A stretch of DNA of 64,000 bases from Venturia oleaginea (GCA_013176395.1 JABMLP010000009.1:62001-126000), one strand, 5' to 3'. Positions 20,326-32,026 are shown, counted from the stretch's first letter. Made by a program: numbers and translations. Notes: generated by a model not told the origin, from the sequence alone.

Positions 20326-23300
20326 TTGATAGCATCATACTGCCTCGCCTCAAGTCCGAAGTATGCATAGAGAGCCATTAAGAATCTCATAACTTCTGCT
20401 GCCAGGGTTGCTGCATACGTGTCAAGATCGGTCAACGGCTGCTTGTCGCCTCGTACACATAATCGTGCCTTAAGTCTGGTGAGATAGCCTTCGCTGTCGA
20501 ATTTGTAGTCAAAGACCCACTTGAGTGGAATAGGTTTCGGTGAGATTCCTGGCGTGTGGGATATGACTTTGAACACCCCTTTCTTCTTGCAGCGATCGAT
20601 CTCTTCGCACATAGCTTGCAGCCATTCTGTCCATAATGGGTGCTTCTTTGCTTGATCGTATGTCTGAGGAACTGGTGGAAGGTTATCCCTATGTCGGCGC
20701 GTAGTTTGGATGAAGGTATGAAATGTACTGGACCATTCTGAAGATGGGAGGGTAACTTTCCTTATGAAGAATGAAGTTGCAATTGCACTGCCGGTGTAGT
20801 ATGCATTCCGGCCAGATCTGGTTCGGCGCTCGAGAATCTCTACTTTGCTCACGTCGTGCCTTGGCTTAATAGCGGCGTCCTGGGTAGTGAATTTTCCGAA
20901 TGTGCGAGTGCGTTGAACTGGTTCTTCCTCCTTATCGTCCCGATCGGGAAGGTCCTTATCCTTGCTGGTGTTATCTTCCTGCTGAACTGGTGCTGTTGCT
21001 TTCGGAATTGTAAACAGAATATCATCCTTAAGTAGATCCGGAGGTTCAATCCCAGGTTCTGTTGGCATCCGTGGTGGAGGTGCTATGATGATAGATGGCT
21101 GAATTGCTTCTGGAATGATTGCTGCGGCATCCAGTTCTGTAGGATCAAAAATGTAGTCACTCTCGTCAAAGATAACATCCCGAGAACGGATCACCTTACG
21201 CTGTGATGGGACATAGACCCTGAAGATATTGGTACCTTCATATCCAATAAGATAACCAATGAATGCCCTCGCTGCAGTTTTGTCAAGGCGAGGAATTCCG
21301 TGCTTAATGAGGACGTAGCACTTGCAGTTATATACCTTGAAGTAGAAGATGACAGGCTTCTCGTGATAGACAATCTCATACGGAGACTTCCACCCTAGAG
21401 ATTCCATTGGCAGTTTGTTCTCAATGATAGCCACAGTTTTTGCAAACTCTGGCCAGAGATCAAACGAAAGTCCTGACTGATTTGCTAAGCATCTCATCTT
21501 TACTATAAGCCACTTACCATGCACTTCAGCAGGGCCATTCTGTTCTGAGGTGTGAGGTGCTGATTGTTCCATAATGATACCCCTGAGTCTGACGAAGTCA
21601 AACCATGTATTGATGGCGGTGTCAATCTCACCAAAAGCAGTCTCACCATCTGTATGAAAATACTTGATAGTGATACCAAAAATGTTGAAGATTAGATTGA
21701 CCACGTAGATCGAAATGCGAGGGATGTCGGTCTTCTTTTTGTGTGTGAAGATAAGCTGAAAATGACACCACTCACACGCATAATGGCTGAGCCATTTGTC
21801 GCCGTTGTATGCTGTTTTCATAGGAACAACGTCATAGTTCAGTCGCTGAAAAGGTCCTGTTGCTGGGTGCTCCTTGAAGCTTGACTTGCTAATTACTTGG
21901 TGATGTTTTGAGACTCCGCACACCTCACAGTCTTTTGTAGAAGGAGCGTAAGTAACGGTGATATCATCTCGTACTGCCGCCGCCAAATGCTTCATTGTCG
22001 CTGGGCCTGGGTGACAAAGTCTGAGGTGCCAAAGATCTGATGGCTTTGTTGTAAGTAGCTGTTTCTGCTGAACTTCCTTCTTCGTGAGTTTTTGAACAAC
22101 TGACTGGGTGGCGAATGCTGTGCCTGTACGAGGATCCATTGCATATGCGTGGTGAGAAGGTGGAGTGAATTCTAAACACCAGTAACTGAAGTGCTTGGTA
22201 GGGATAAACAGAGGTGTGGTGAGTTCTTCGCAGATATAACCACCATTGAGGGTGATTAAATGCAATCCCTTCTGCTCAAGTTTGTGATTTGAGAGCAGGT
22301 TAGCACGGTAATAGGGACAGAGAGCAACTTCGGAGACTGTGATGTAGGCTTCATTACCCTTAGGCGTGTTCACTTTGAGAAGGACAGTTCCATATGACTC
22401 CACCTTGTATTTAGTGAGGCCACATTGCACGTAGTCATCTGGATAAGCCTCGTAAGTCTTTGTGTAATTGTTGCGAAGAGGAGAATTGCAGATATGAATA
22501 TCTGAGGCTCCATCCAGGACCCAGGCGTTGGTGAAGTAGTAGGGATCCGAGAGACTGTCTGAGTTGAATGCTGAACTTGATCTTAATGGAAACTGGTTAA
22601 CGTTGACTACGCTAGCCTGTTCGGGAGAATATACTGGTTCAAACTCCTCGGAATTGAGCTCAGAATCTTCTGAATCAGATTCTGAAAGGTTTTCAAAGTT
22701 GAGTGATGACTGAAACGCTGTGCCAATCGCCCCTTGATTGAATGAGGTATGACACACGCGTGCGATTGGGACTCCGCCTGGCCCTGTCTGATTGTGAGAC
22801 TTCTCATTTGAGTTAGAGAGACTGTTAGTTCCTGAAGATTTGGTATCTTTAGCTTCCTTCCACTCCTTGTACTCGGCTTTATCCTTGTCCACCATACTTT
22901 GAATCTTGGGGTCCTTCAATGCCTTAGCCACCTTCTCAACAATCTCAGGTTTGAATACGAAATCATCTTTGTGCGGGATGCCTGTGCAATAGGAGCAGTT
23001 ATCCGGTCGGTAGAACTTGTGGTTGTTGCCGCAAGGACACTTCTTCTTGTTCTTGTTGCCGGATTGTGAGCCGTCGGGGCCTAGGCCGTTCAGAGAGGCT
23101 TGTCCAGTGTAAAATGCAGCCATGTTCTGGCCACCTGGTACTGGCATTGATTGTGGGCGCGAGTTCTGGTATGATCGAAAATCGTTTAGAAGATCTGGCA
23201 CAGTTTTAAGGCGGTAATTTGGATCCTGCAAGCCCGCACGGCACTGATCTGCCCAGATGTTGTCTATCTTGTGAAGCAAGTTAATGATTTGGAACATCGG

Positions 23301-23880
23301 CATCTTGCCCTTTGACTCTGCGAGGTCCGCCTTCGTAATCTTCTCAAAGACTACAGTCACTTTGTCCAGGAGAATCCTCCAATCTTGACTTGCTGTATCC
23401 ATCATAAGTGTTGAAAACCAGAGATTCTGTAGCTGGAAGTTGACCCTCGTCCGTAGGTTTGTTGCGCTTCTGGAGCTTGATAAGGGTGTCTCGAACTGAG
23501 GACGTGTCAGAGATCGTGTCAAGGTTAGAGTGGGTGATGTGTTTCCTAATCCAGTCGTGAATATGGATGAGGGCGGCGTCTTCTCGTTGATACTGAGCGT
23601 TCTTGAAGTTGTATTCAGTGACGAGAAGCTTATATTTTTCGATGCCTCTATCGTCCAAGTTCTCCACTTCGTTGACCGCGTTGTTCGACGCCTTTGCTGC
23701 TGTTGGTACTGTGGGTGCTGCTGTGTGCTCCTTCGGCGTTGTACTATCGGGATTGATGATATCCCATACGTGGTTTTCGATGGCTGTTTACTTTACTGAC
23801 TGGATGAAGAGTGGCCATTCAGTATGATCGTTCAGTACGACTTCCACCCGCTGGGTGGAGTTTGTGGTAGTTATTGACAT
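20325..23880 (-). pseudogene. copia gag-pol, truncated in reverse transcriptase
   Basis: Reads from ATG 23880 with a TAA at codon 31 (23788-23790) and a one-base frameshift near 23435 in the gag block KRNKPTDEGQL / QNLWFSTLMMDTASQDW. From there the frame is open. Domains in order: gag helices, a Cys-rich CPCGNNHKFYRPDNCSYC segment, protease with WVLDGASDIHIC in place of the usual DSGA, integrase zinc finger H-H-C-C (LWHLRLCHPG...CEVCG), integrase core (NYDVV, FHTDGETAF and QNGPAEVHGK supplying D, D and E), and the start of the copia reverse transcriptase (IPLKWVFDYKFDSEGYLTRL...VRGDKQ...RQYDAIN). It ends there, before YVDD. The frame then runs into the next gene's DNA for about 60 codons. Confidence 0.85.
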
Positions 23881-24104
23881 GCTGTTTTCGCGACTTTCTG
23901 CTGTTTCTCAGTGTTACCGGCAAAGTATCGTGTATGGAAAGTGTCAAGAGCTATTTGCAATGAGGCCTTCAGTCTCTCAAACTGTGTGTAGTGGCTCTCA
24001 GTATGTCGTTTGTAGTACGTGGTGTACGAAAAGTGTGATGCTGCTTTGCCGAAATGCGCGGGTTCACGTGATATCGTGCTGAAAATTGGTGAGACCCTAG
24101 TATT

Positions 24105-24117
24105 CCGGGCTCATAAC
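24105..24117 (-). promoter_or_regulatory. Primer-binding site matching the initiator tRNA-Met anticodon arm
   Basis: Immediately inside the 5' LTR the reverse strand reads GTTATGAGCCCGG. Its complement CCGGGCTCATAAC matches the anticodon stem-loop of initiator tRNA-Met, which contains CUCAUAA, rather than the tRNA 3' end (which would give a site starting TGG). This is the arrangement of half-tRNA priming known for Drosophila copia. Confidence 0.7.
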
Positions 24118-24290
24118 TACAAAGTAGCGATGTATGATGTCAAAGGTGTATGAATACGAGTGGAAATGAATGAATGCATAATGTCTAGAATACAGAGACT
24201 GAAGCTGCTTATATGGGCCTTAATGAGGCTGTTTGCAGCGATACAAAGAGAGAGAGAGACATCAAACCACAATCCATAATCCACGTTCCA
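24118..24290 (-). repeat. 5' LTR of the chimeric copia element
   Basis: 173 bp, 98 percent identical to 18759-18931 by direct comparison (three differences). It truncates the tnp2 gene to its right. Confidence 0.9.
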
Positions 24291-24447
24291 TTAGTCAATG
24301 CTGATTAATTGAATTGGTATGAGTAGATCTCCACGCCAAGGCGTCAAAATAGTCATGAAATAAGGCTTTTTGTTAGTAAAACGGCTTAATAATCATACTA
24401 TCTCGTAGAAGTATGCTGAGGGTGATTCTAACTGGTCCGGTACTTAC

Positions 24448-26033
24448 CAACAAGATCTGCCCAACCCTTACCAAGCAACAATGTATCCTCAATCTCTTGA
24501 CGTAAGGCTTCTCTACAATGTAGATTACCCTTTAATTGATGCTCTGTATGAGGAACATAATAAGTCTTTTGCCCTGGCGACCATTTGGCTCGAATATAGC
24601 AGAATCTACAAGGACTCATTGCATTACCGGGGTGCTTCATTCCGCAGAGCTCAGATACTGCAGGGCCATCACCTATATGGTAGGTTAGTTAGCTAAAAAA
24701 AGTATCTAGACTATTGAACGAAGTTGAAATAAATATTATTATAGATGTCTCCGGTAACCGAATGACCATATATTGAAATAGAGAGGGACTTACCACAAAC
24801 CAACACCACATTCGCTCGCATCGTGAACTCTCTACCACGGTATTTATTGTGTGCCTTGACCCCAGTTTTGAGAAGTTTGAGCTTGTCAACGAGAGGCCTT
24901 AGATAGCTGTCAATATCCTCATGTTTGTTGGGCCCTGGAATGACGAGAGAGAGTAATATATTACCCTTCTTATAGCGAATCGATGGTGGTAGATTATAGT
25001 TGACGAGGATGACTGGGTTGACCGAGTGATTGCCCGATTTGATAGCTTGAACGCCATCATAATGTAGTGCAAAAGCGATGTCAGTTGGTCGCTTGAAATA
25101 GCCTTCTTTTCTGAGATCTCGGTACCTTTCGCCGAACCACCAGTCATCATAGACTAATGGTAACTGGTCAATAGGGTTGATCCAGTACTTTTGGTGGTGT
25201 TTTTGGAGGGTCTCTGCTCGTATAGCCGATTGGAATTGATACCTGAGGCGAGGTATAAGAGGGATATATAGGAAGGTTTTTCGTGCACGGCGAGTGCTAT
25301 AGTAATAACGAGGTTCGTTACAACTACTGCAACCCTCTAGATTAGCGTAATCGCCAGTATATGCAATACAACTCTTGATACAGCAGTCAAAGGTTCTACC
25401 CTCGAGCCTCATCAGTGCCGTAAGAACATCGCCGCGGCAGCGTAGATCTGGCAACTGTGTAGACCACCCATCCTCGACGATATAGCGTAGCATATTGTAT
25501 TGTTCTCGGCTGACATGGTAATCAACCCATTCAGAGAGTTGTAGATACCGTAATTGGGCGTCGGAGAGTTGACGTACTTAAAGAAAGTTAGCTTTATGTT
25601 AACTTGGGGACCTCCAGCGTAAATGAAAGGCCAATTCTGCTAAGAGGACGTTACAGGGATTAAAACTAGTGTAGAATGAGGTTATATCGTCCTCGAAAAG
25701 AATTGAAGTTGCTCAATCGCTGAAGGTTCCTATTTATCTCAAAGTTAACTTTAACTTACTTCGCTCAAAGTCGATTCCATCACCAACATCGATATCAGAA
25801 TCGTAATCTAGTGGCTCATTCTGCTCATTCTGAGGGCTTGGCGGGGTGTGAGACTGATCATCGACTATCTCGTCATCGGTCTCGATGCCGGCGGGCTCAT
25901 CTGCAGCGTTATAGGTAGGAAGATTGAGGTTTTGACGTCGTATCCAAGCCTCACGATGTCTTGTACGAGTCCGGATAGAACATCGATGTATAGATTCGCC
26001 GAGATCTCGTTCAAAAAAGCAGAATACAGCCAT
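24448..26033 (-). pseudogene. CACTA-type tnp2 transposase, 3'-truncated
   Basis: Three exons fit in frame from ATG 26033: 26033-25760, 25576-24794 and 24672-24448. All introns have GTAAGT donors; a fourth donor at 24447 has no following exon because the LTR element starts at 24290. Diagnostic Transposase_21/tnp2 features: the Cys motif CCIKSCIAYTGDYANLEGC followed by SSCNEPRYY, then DIAFALHYDGVQAIKSGNHS, LSLVIPGPNKHEDIDSYLRP, and GMKHPGNAMSPCRFCYIRA after the last splice. The second half of the protein is missing. An acidic N-terminus (SDIDVGDGIDFE) precedes the Cys motif. It shares a 249-bp divergent promoter region with the unknown gene at 26283, which may be the second gene of the same element. 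Confidence 0.8.
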
Positions 26034-26282
26034 TTTTGGTATGCCAGCGAGAGTGATGTGTTCGAGTCACAATAGAGGTGTGAGATTCTGAGGCTACCGG
26101 CCGCAGAATCCACCTCCGGATTGACTCGAGACGTTTGAAACGGCTACTGATTCGGACATATCGTTATTGTTGGTGTATGAAACGGTCTAGGTGTCATGCT
26201 AAGGTGGGGTTGAGGTGTATAATAGGAGAATCTAGCTGTAGATAATTCTACCTTCACGATTACAACCTTTCAAAGACTTATA

Positions 26283-27543
26283 ATGGCGCCAAAAACAGCT
26301 TTGAGTGGACGCCCGATTGAGCAACCTCTTGATACCGAGATCACCACCTTGGCAGACATCCTCGTCACCATTAATCTGGCCGTGCGGAACTACCCGGAGA
26401 ATATTCGCAAGGAGCTGATTGCAGACTATAAATCTGCGGTAGCGAAGTCACTCAATATCGCGAGATCTTATAGTCAAAAGGAGTCGGTTCCGATTCGCAA
26501 TGGTGATGGGACTCTGAATCTTGAAGCGTTAGTAACTACTCAATATCTCATCAAAGAAAGCTACTTATCTCTCTCTTTTAGTACACGTTTTAATCCCGTT
26601 AAGCAAACCAAGACTTTTAAATCTCAGAGTCATACAGATCGTCAAAATCTGTTCACCGCCCTCCATACCGAAAGTCCTACTCTATCCAGATACGTAGGCT
26701 ATTGGCCCTCCGCAGCGTTACTAAAGATCAAGTTGGACTATATCCGTACCGAAGAGTGCCGACGAAGAAAGGTTATAATGACACCAAAGGTTCCTCGAAA
26801 AAATGGCAGGGCAAAGTTGAAATCTACACCGATATCTACACCAACTTCATTAGCAAGTCAAGACACCGAGGGTGCCAGAATGATCGATTTTACACCTTCA
26901 AAGCCATCAAAACAGTCCTCTCATGTCGCCGAGGTGCTTGCTACACCTGGTATCTATTCGAGGTCGGTTTCTGCCGAGCCATCTTTGCCATATACATATG
27001 ACGATGAGGCCGCCGATTTCGAGGACTCTCAGGATCAGATCAATATCGATGATGATATTAGCGTCTATAGCGATGACCAACACGATGACTACGCCGCTCG
27101 AATTGACGAGATTGATGGCGACCTTGAAGCGCTAGATTCTACTCTACAATCTACTCAGATAGCCTCGAAAAAGCGCAAGGAACGAGACCCTCAAGACCCT
27201 GCTCTTATATTGGCCCCGAGTGCTAAAAGAAGCTTTCAAAAAAACGTCAATTGTGGTGGATGTTAACGATAATAACGAGAGAAAGAGAGCTGAAAAGAAA
27301 GATTCTTTGGCCAAACAAGCTCTTGCATTGAAAAAGAAGACACAGCAAGATGCAGCCCTGGTACGTCAGAAAGGAAGCAGTTGGTTCAAGTCACTGAGTG
27401 GCCAATTACCCGAAATTGACGAAGAATCAGAGTCATGGTATATCATCGCTTCCACGGTATCTAACAAGAAGATGGCATTTGGAAGAGTCTGCAAACACGA
27501 GTGCTTCATTGGGGCAAAGACCCTGGACGCGGAGGATGCATAG
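26283..27543 (+). pseudogene. Unrecognised gene divergent from tnp2, one-base frameshift
   Basis: A 327-codon frame from ATG 26283 ends at 27266, but the following frame (27220-27543) continues the protein. Removing one A from the A7 run at 27238-27244 would join them to about 420 residues. The first 160 residues are helical (TLADILVTINLAVRNYPENI; YLIKESYLSLSFSTRFNPVK). The middle is basic then acidic and low-complexity (DDEAADFEDSQDQINIDDDI). The end is a charged coiled coil (NERKRAEKKDSLAKQALALK) and a compact tail (SWYIIASTVSNKKMAFGRVC). I do not recognise the family. The position suggests an accessory protein of the tnp2 element, but this is inference only. The frameshift lies in a homopolymer and could be a sequencing error. 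Confidence 0.55.
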
Positions 27544-27869
27544 CCCCCAGTTTAGGGCCTGGATTGGAGGCTATCTGCCTATGTCGCTGTAATTATATAG
27601 TTAATCTGGTGATAGAGCTAGATTTGTTGTTGTTTTTGCGGCGATGCGGCGATGCAGTGCACGTGACTTTGGGGGGGGGGGGGGGGGATCTCCCCGCCAA
27701 AAACCAAAAAAAAGGGCTGAAATTTACAATAGACTGAATGCTAGATTGTTTACGAACTTTTTTTGAGTACAATGAGAATTCCTGAGACAAATCCCGTAAA
27801 AAACGGTGATTTGGTTGTATTTTCCGTGATTTTGGCGTTTACAATGTGTTTGTGACCGTCGTGGATGCT
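27544..27869. other. Spacer with possible CACTA-type terminus and G17 run
   Basis: Contains GCGGCGATGCGGCGATGCAG followed by TGCACGTG near 27640. Read in reverse this gives a CACTG-starting end with short direct subterminal repeats, a possible terminus of the tnp2 element. No other supporting end was found. Confidence 0.3.
27671..27687 (+). repeat. Run of 17 G
   Basis: Uninterrupted G17 after GTGACTTT; a strong quadruplex candidate or an assembly-uncertain length. Confidence 0.95.
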
Positions 27870-27872
27870 GCC

Positions 27873-28349
27873 AATGGGGGCATACCCAGAGCGCGTGCAA
27901 GAAGCAGGCTAAGTGTGGCCAGTGCGCGGGGCACCACGATACACGGGACTGTACTACGACGAGCGTATCGTGTACAAACTGTGGGCGGCCTCATAAGTCT
28001 TGGCGGCGCCAGGAGTGCAAGACCTACCAGGTATACCGTGATGGTATCGATGCGAGGCGCGCTGTACTATTTGTCCGGTCGGCTACGATACGTGGTACAG
28101 GGCACAACGCAACCGCTACTCCAGGGAGATGGATTCCAGCTAGTCAGTAGCAAGAGGCAGAAGGTACAATCTGTAGAGAAACGCAGTGTTGGGCGACCCT
28201 CGTTTATTACAGCGGCAGCACGAGACAACTCGCAGACGAGGCTTACCAGTACCCTGATTGGGACACAGATCCCTAGCAGTCAACCCCAAGAGGTACCGAC
28301 CCAGGACCTACTCATGGACGATGCTACACCGAACGGCTCGCTATGGTAG
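27873..28349 (+). pseudogene. LINE ORF1 C-terminal part with CCHC knuckles
   Basis: From about 27873 the DNA reads WGHTQSACKKQAKC then GQCAGHHDTRDC and CTNCGRPHKSWRRQEC, three consecutive zinc-knuckle units of the nucleic-acid-binding ORF1 protein. That frame meets a TAG at 28148-28150. The usual C-terminal segment (GDGFQLVSSKRQKVQS...GRPSFITAAARD) continues in another frame to 28349, so one frameshift lies near 28100. The ORF1 stop overlaps the ORF2 ATG at 28343, an arrangement compatible with stop-restart translation. Confidence 0.75.
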
Positions 28350-31300
28350 AGCTTACAGTACTCCAATACAACTGCGGAAATTCCAATCATCGAGGCTCCC
28401 GGCACTGGTTCGATGCCGCCTCGCAGGCGGAGCACCAGGTCCTCGCAATACAGGAGCCTTACTTCAATAAACGTACCCGATCTACCTACTGTCCTCCAGG
28501 ATTCACCCTACTATACGAACCATACGAAGCTACCCGTGCCTGCTTTATGGTAAGCAAGCTTATCGATCCCACCTACTGGGCCTATACCCAACACGGCCCA
28601 GACGTCGCCTCTCTGAGGCTTACTACCGAATCCACGGTGGTCACAGTAGTCAATATATACAACCCACGAGGCGACGGGCCCCGAATTAGGGTCTGGCCTA
28701 CCCTAGTACGCGCTCTTCAGGATCCTGAAGGGGAAGTCCTACTCCTCGGGGACTTCAACGTCCACCATCCCGCGTGGGGAGGGACGCGGGCTGCCTGCGA
28801 ACCGAATGCAGAACACCTTCGCCGCGAAACCCAGGACCGAAACCTACACCTTATTACCCCTCCGGCCCTCCGGATATCGCGACGTGGAAGAGAGGTATAC
28901 AGGAAACTGTTATCGACCTTACCTTCGCGTCAGAAGGTGTTAGCACCCGGGTCAAACGATGCGGACCTGTCCCGCAGTGGGCCACTACGAGCGACCACGT
29001 TCCTATACGTATACAGTTCGACCTTACCCTACACCCGCCAGCGCCACGTAAGCGATTCTCCCTCGATAAGCTCAATACATCAGGGCTCCTCGCTACAGTG
29101 CGAGCCTCGAAATGGATGGATACCCCTGAGCCCCTCGAAGCACTACAGGAGCTCCTACGGACCGCGCTCGAAACGTACTGCCTATATTCAAAGCCTAGTA
29201 CGCAAGCCCGTAAGGACTGGACTCCGAGGGCTGCCGAGCTACTCGCTGGCGCCCGACAGGCGAGGAGACGGTTCGCGGCAAATGCACAACCGCACGACTA
29301 CGAGGCATACCGGTCTCTCACTAGCCAACTCTCGGGGGAGCTTCGAAAGGGGCGACGGAGCTCTTGGCGACGGTTCCTAGCGGACTGCACAACCGACCCC
29401 CAGGGCGCATACCAAAACAATCTATGGCGTGTATCCTCATGGAGTAAAAGAGCCGGTAGCCTGCAGCAGTCGGATCCTCACCTACCCGCACTTCGCCGGA
29501 AGGCGGGAGACCCCCTTACCGAGAACAACGCCTCGAAGGCGGAAATCCTCTCCGAGCGGTTCTTCCCTACTACGGGCGAGGCAGATCTCTCCGATATCGA
29601 GAACAACGGCGATACACAGCCGGTACACCAGCTCCCCATTACCCAAACGGTTACCCAGGAAGAGCTCGAAGAGACTATCCAGAAACTACCGAACGGCAAA
29701 TCCCCGGGCCCGGACGGGATCCCGAACGAGGTCCTCAAGATCGCGGCACCAGTTATCTCGAAGGATCTAGCACAGGCAATAAGCCGCTGCTTCGCTATAG
29801 GAGCACTTCCTACCCGGCTGAAGGAGTCTACCACAATCACGTTACGTAAGCCCGGAAAGGAGGACTACTCCCTACCGGGAAGCTACCGCCCTATCGCCCT
29901 CGAAAACACACTCGCAAAGGTTATCGAGAAGATCCTCGCCGAGCGCATTACCCTTGCCGCCGAGGAGCACCTCCTCCTTCCGTGGAACCAGATGGGTGCA
30001 AGGAAGCAACGCTCAACACTCTCAGCGGTTAACCTACTTACATCGAGCGTGCAGACAGCGTGGGCAGCGCGGCCCGGCTGCGTTGTATCTATGCTTGGGC
30101 TAGACCTCGGGGGTGCGTTCGATAACGTCGCTCACCGCCGCCTCCTATGGATCCTCGAGCGTAAAGGCTTCGCGCCATGGCTAGTACAAACCGTATACAG
30201 CTTCCTTACTACAAGGCGTACGCGGATTGCATTCGGCGGCTACGAGAGTGATTGGATCCAGACACAGACAGGGATCCCTCAGGGCTCCCCCCTATCGCCG
30301 ATCCTTTTCCTTTTCTTCATCTCTGAGCTCTTAGAGAACCTCCACCACGTCGACGACAACACCTTTGGATTTGGATTCGTCGACGATACCAATCTCGTTA
30401 CATGGGGTACCTCCGCACAGGATAACTGTCGACGCCTTACCGCTGCACACGACCGATGCATCGCGTGGGCTAAACGCCACGGAGCCAAATTCGCACCTGA
30501 TAAGTACCAGCTTATCCACTTCACACGAAATCGGCGACATAGCTGCGAAGACCTCGCGAGTACAGTTCGGATCAATAGTCACCCCGCGAAGGTGGAGAAC
30601 GGTGCCCTTCGAGTCCTTGGGGTCTGGGTCGACTCTAAGCTCCAGTGGAAGGAGCATGTGAGGCGAACTACGAGTAAGGGCGAAGCAGCGTTTACGGCTC
30701 TCTCTCGTATTATGGCCTCTACCTGGGGCCCGTCGGTACGGCGCTCAAGGCTCCTCTACTCGGCTACGGTGCGGCCGGTGCTGCTCTATGGTGCTCCGAT
30801 ATGGGGTGTACGTCTCGACGGCAAACCGGTACCAAGGAGCACGCTCCAACCGCTGGAGAAGATCCAAAACTCTTGCCTCCGTCGAATTACGGGTGGATAT
30901 AAGAGGTCGCCGCGCGCTGCGATGGAACGCGAGACAGGGATCCTACCGATCGATATACAAATCGAGCAGGCAGCACTTCAATACGCCGTACGAACCACAA
31001 ACCACAGGGTTAGTATAGAATCTAATACGCTGCTGGATCAGATTTGGGAGGCTACACGGGCGCAGCGTAGGCAGGTTGATACCGCTACGCGGCCGCCCGT
31101 TACAGTGGAACTACTTCGTAAAAGAGCCTTGGAGTGCGAAAACGAGATACAGGAGTACCTGCGACACAAGGCGGCGCAAGCCGCAACGCGTGGAGGCCGA
31201 AGGGGAGAGATACGGCGGGCGACAAGGGGACAACCACAAGTAAGGGCAGGGACATATCTCCAGCGCTGGGCAGACCTTGAGTGGAGTAGGCGCTGGCACT

Positions 31301-31730
31301 ATACAGCGCGAGGCAAGACAGCAACTACCTGGAGTACTACATGGCGAACGCCGGTGTCTTTACTCTACGAAGGCCTACTAAAGCGGAAGCTACAGCACTC
31401 TTTCTTATGCGTACAGAGGTCATTGGCCTCAACGCGTGGCTTGCCTCGGTTAGGGTCCCTGGGATACTCCCGCGGTGCGAGTGCGGAGCCCAGGCGCAGA
31501 CGGTACGGCATATCCTCCTTCATTGCCCTAACTTCGATCGAACAGCACTTATTCGAGATACGGGAACGGAGATACTTCCTAGGATGCTCTCAGAGAAGGG
31601 TCGCGCACAGTACGCGGCGAGGTGGTTCGTTAAACAGGGTGTCCTCAAACAGCTACATGTAGCGCGCGATATCGAGGAAGAAGGTACCGGATCCCTCTTC
31701 CCTACGCCAGCCCTCGAGGAATGGATATAG
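28343..31730 (+). pseudogene. LINE ORF2 (endonuclease-reverse transcriptase), two frameshifts
   Basis: ATG 28343 opens the APE-type endonuclease (LTVLQYNCGNSNHR, LAIQEPYF, LLLGDFNVHHPAWGG). The frame changes near 28865, inside the PP.LPTWKRG-like segment before ETVIDLTFAS, and continues to about 31340. It carries the reverse transcriptase: SYRPIALENTLAKVIEK, catalytic Asp in LGLDLGGAFDNV, GIPQGSPLSPILF and FGFVDDTNL (the xxDD box). A second frameshift near 31360-31380 leads into the C-terminal segment ALFLMRTEVIGLNAWLASVR and a CCHC finger CECGAQAQ...HILLHC, ending at 31730. I see no RNase H domain. With two frameshifts it is not functional as written. Confidence 0.85.
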
Positions 31731-32026
31731 GCGACCGGGTCCAAAACGGTCGACTACCGGAGCTGGGGATTTAGGTACGGAAGAAAAGGAGAGAGCTAGG
31801 GACGGAATGGAATGAGATCAGCCGGTAAAGGAAGCAGCGGTTGAGAGGGGGACTATACTATATAGTTAACGGCGGAACGCAGGCGATTCTCTATAGATAC
31901 GCCGGCCGCCTGCGGGGCAGGGCAAAGGGTTTTCCCTTAGGGGTTTTTCCTATGTATGGTAACATGTCTGCGTAGGCCAATCAGTGGACCGTATCGGACG
32001 TTAAACAAGAATTTAATTAAATTAAT

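Larger units (their letters stand above)
18759..24290 (-). mobile_element. Chimeric copia-type LTR element carrying a Myb/SANT-like gene
   Basis: Two direct repeats of 173 bp (18759-18931 and 24118-24290) differ at three transition positions and enclose 5.2 kb transcribed on the reverse strand. From its 5' side it contains a primer-binding site, gag, protease, integrase and the first part of the reverse transcriptase. At about 20325 the polymerase sequence stops and a Myb/SANT-like gene in the same orientation fills the rest up to the 3' LTR. The catalytic YVDD box and RNase H are absent, so the element could move only with help. Flanking 5-mers do not match, and no polypurine tract precedes the 3' LTR. 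This suggests recombination rather than a clean insertion. Confidence 0.85.
27870..32026 (+). mobile_element. Tad-like non-LTR retrotransposon (LINE), 5'-truncated and frameshifted
   Basis: GC-rich block of about 4.1 kb with the two-ORF layout of fungal Tad elements: the end of an ORF1 with CCHC knuckles, then ORF2 with endonuclease and reverse transcriptase. A 3' UTR of about 290 bp ends in an A/T-rich tail (AATTTAATTAAATTAAT) directly against Harbinger copy B. The 5' part of ORF1 is missing, typical of aborted target-primed reverse transcription. I could not identify target-site duplications. Confidence 0.85.
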
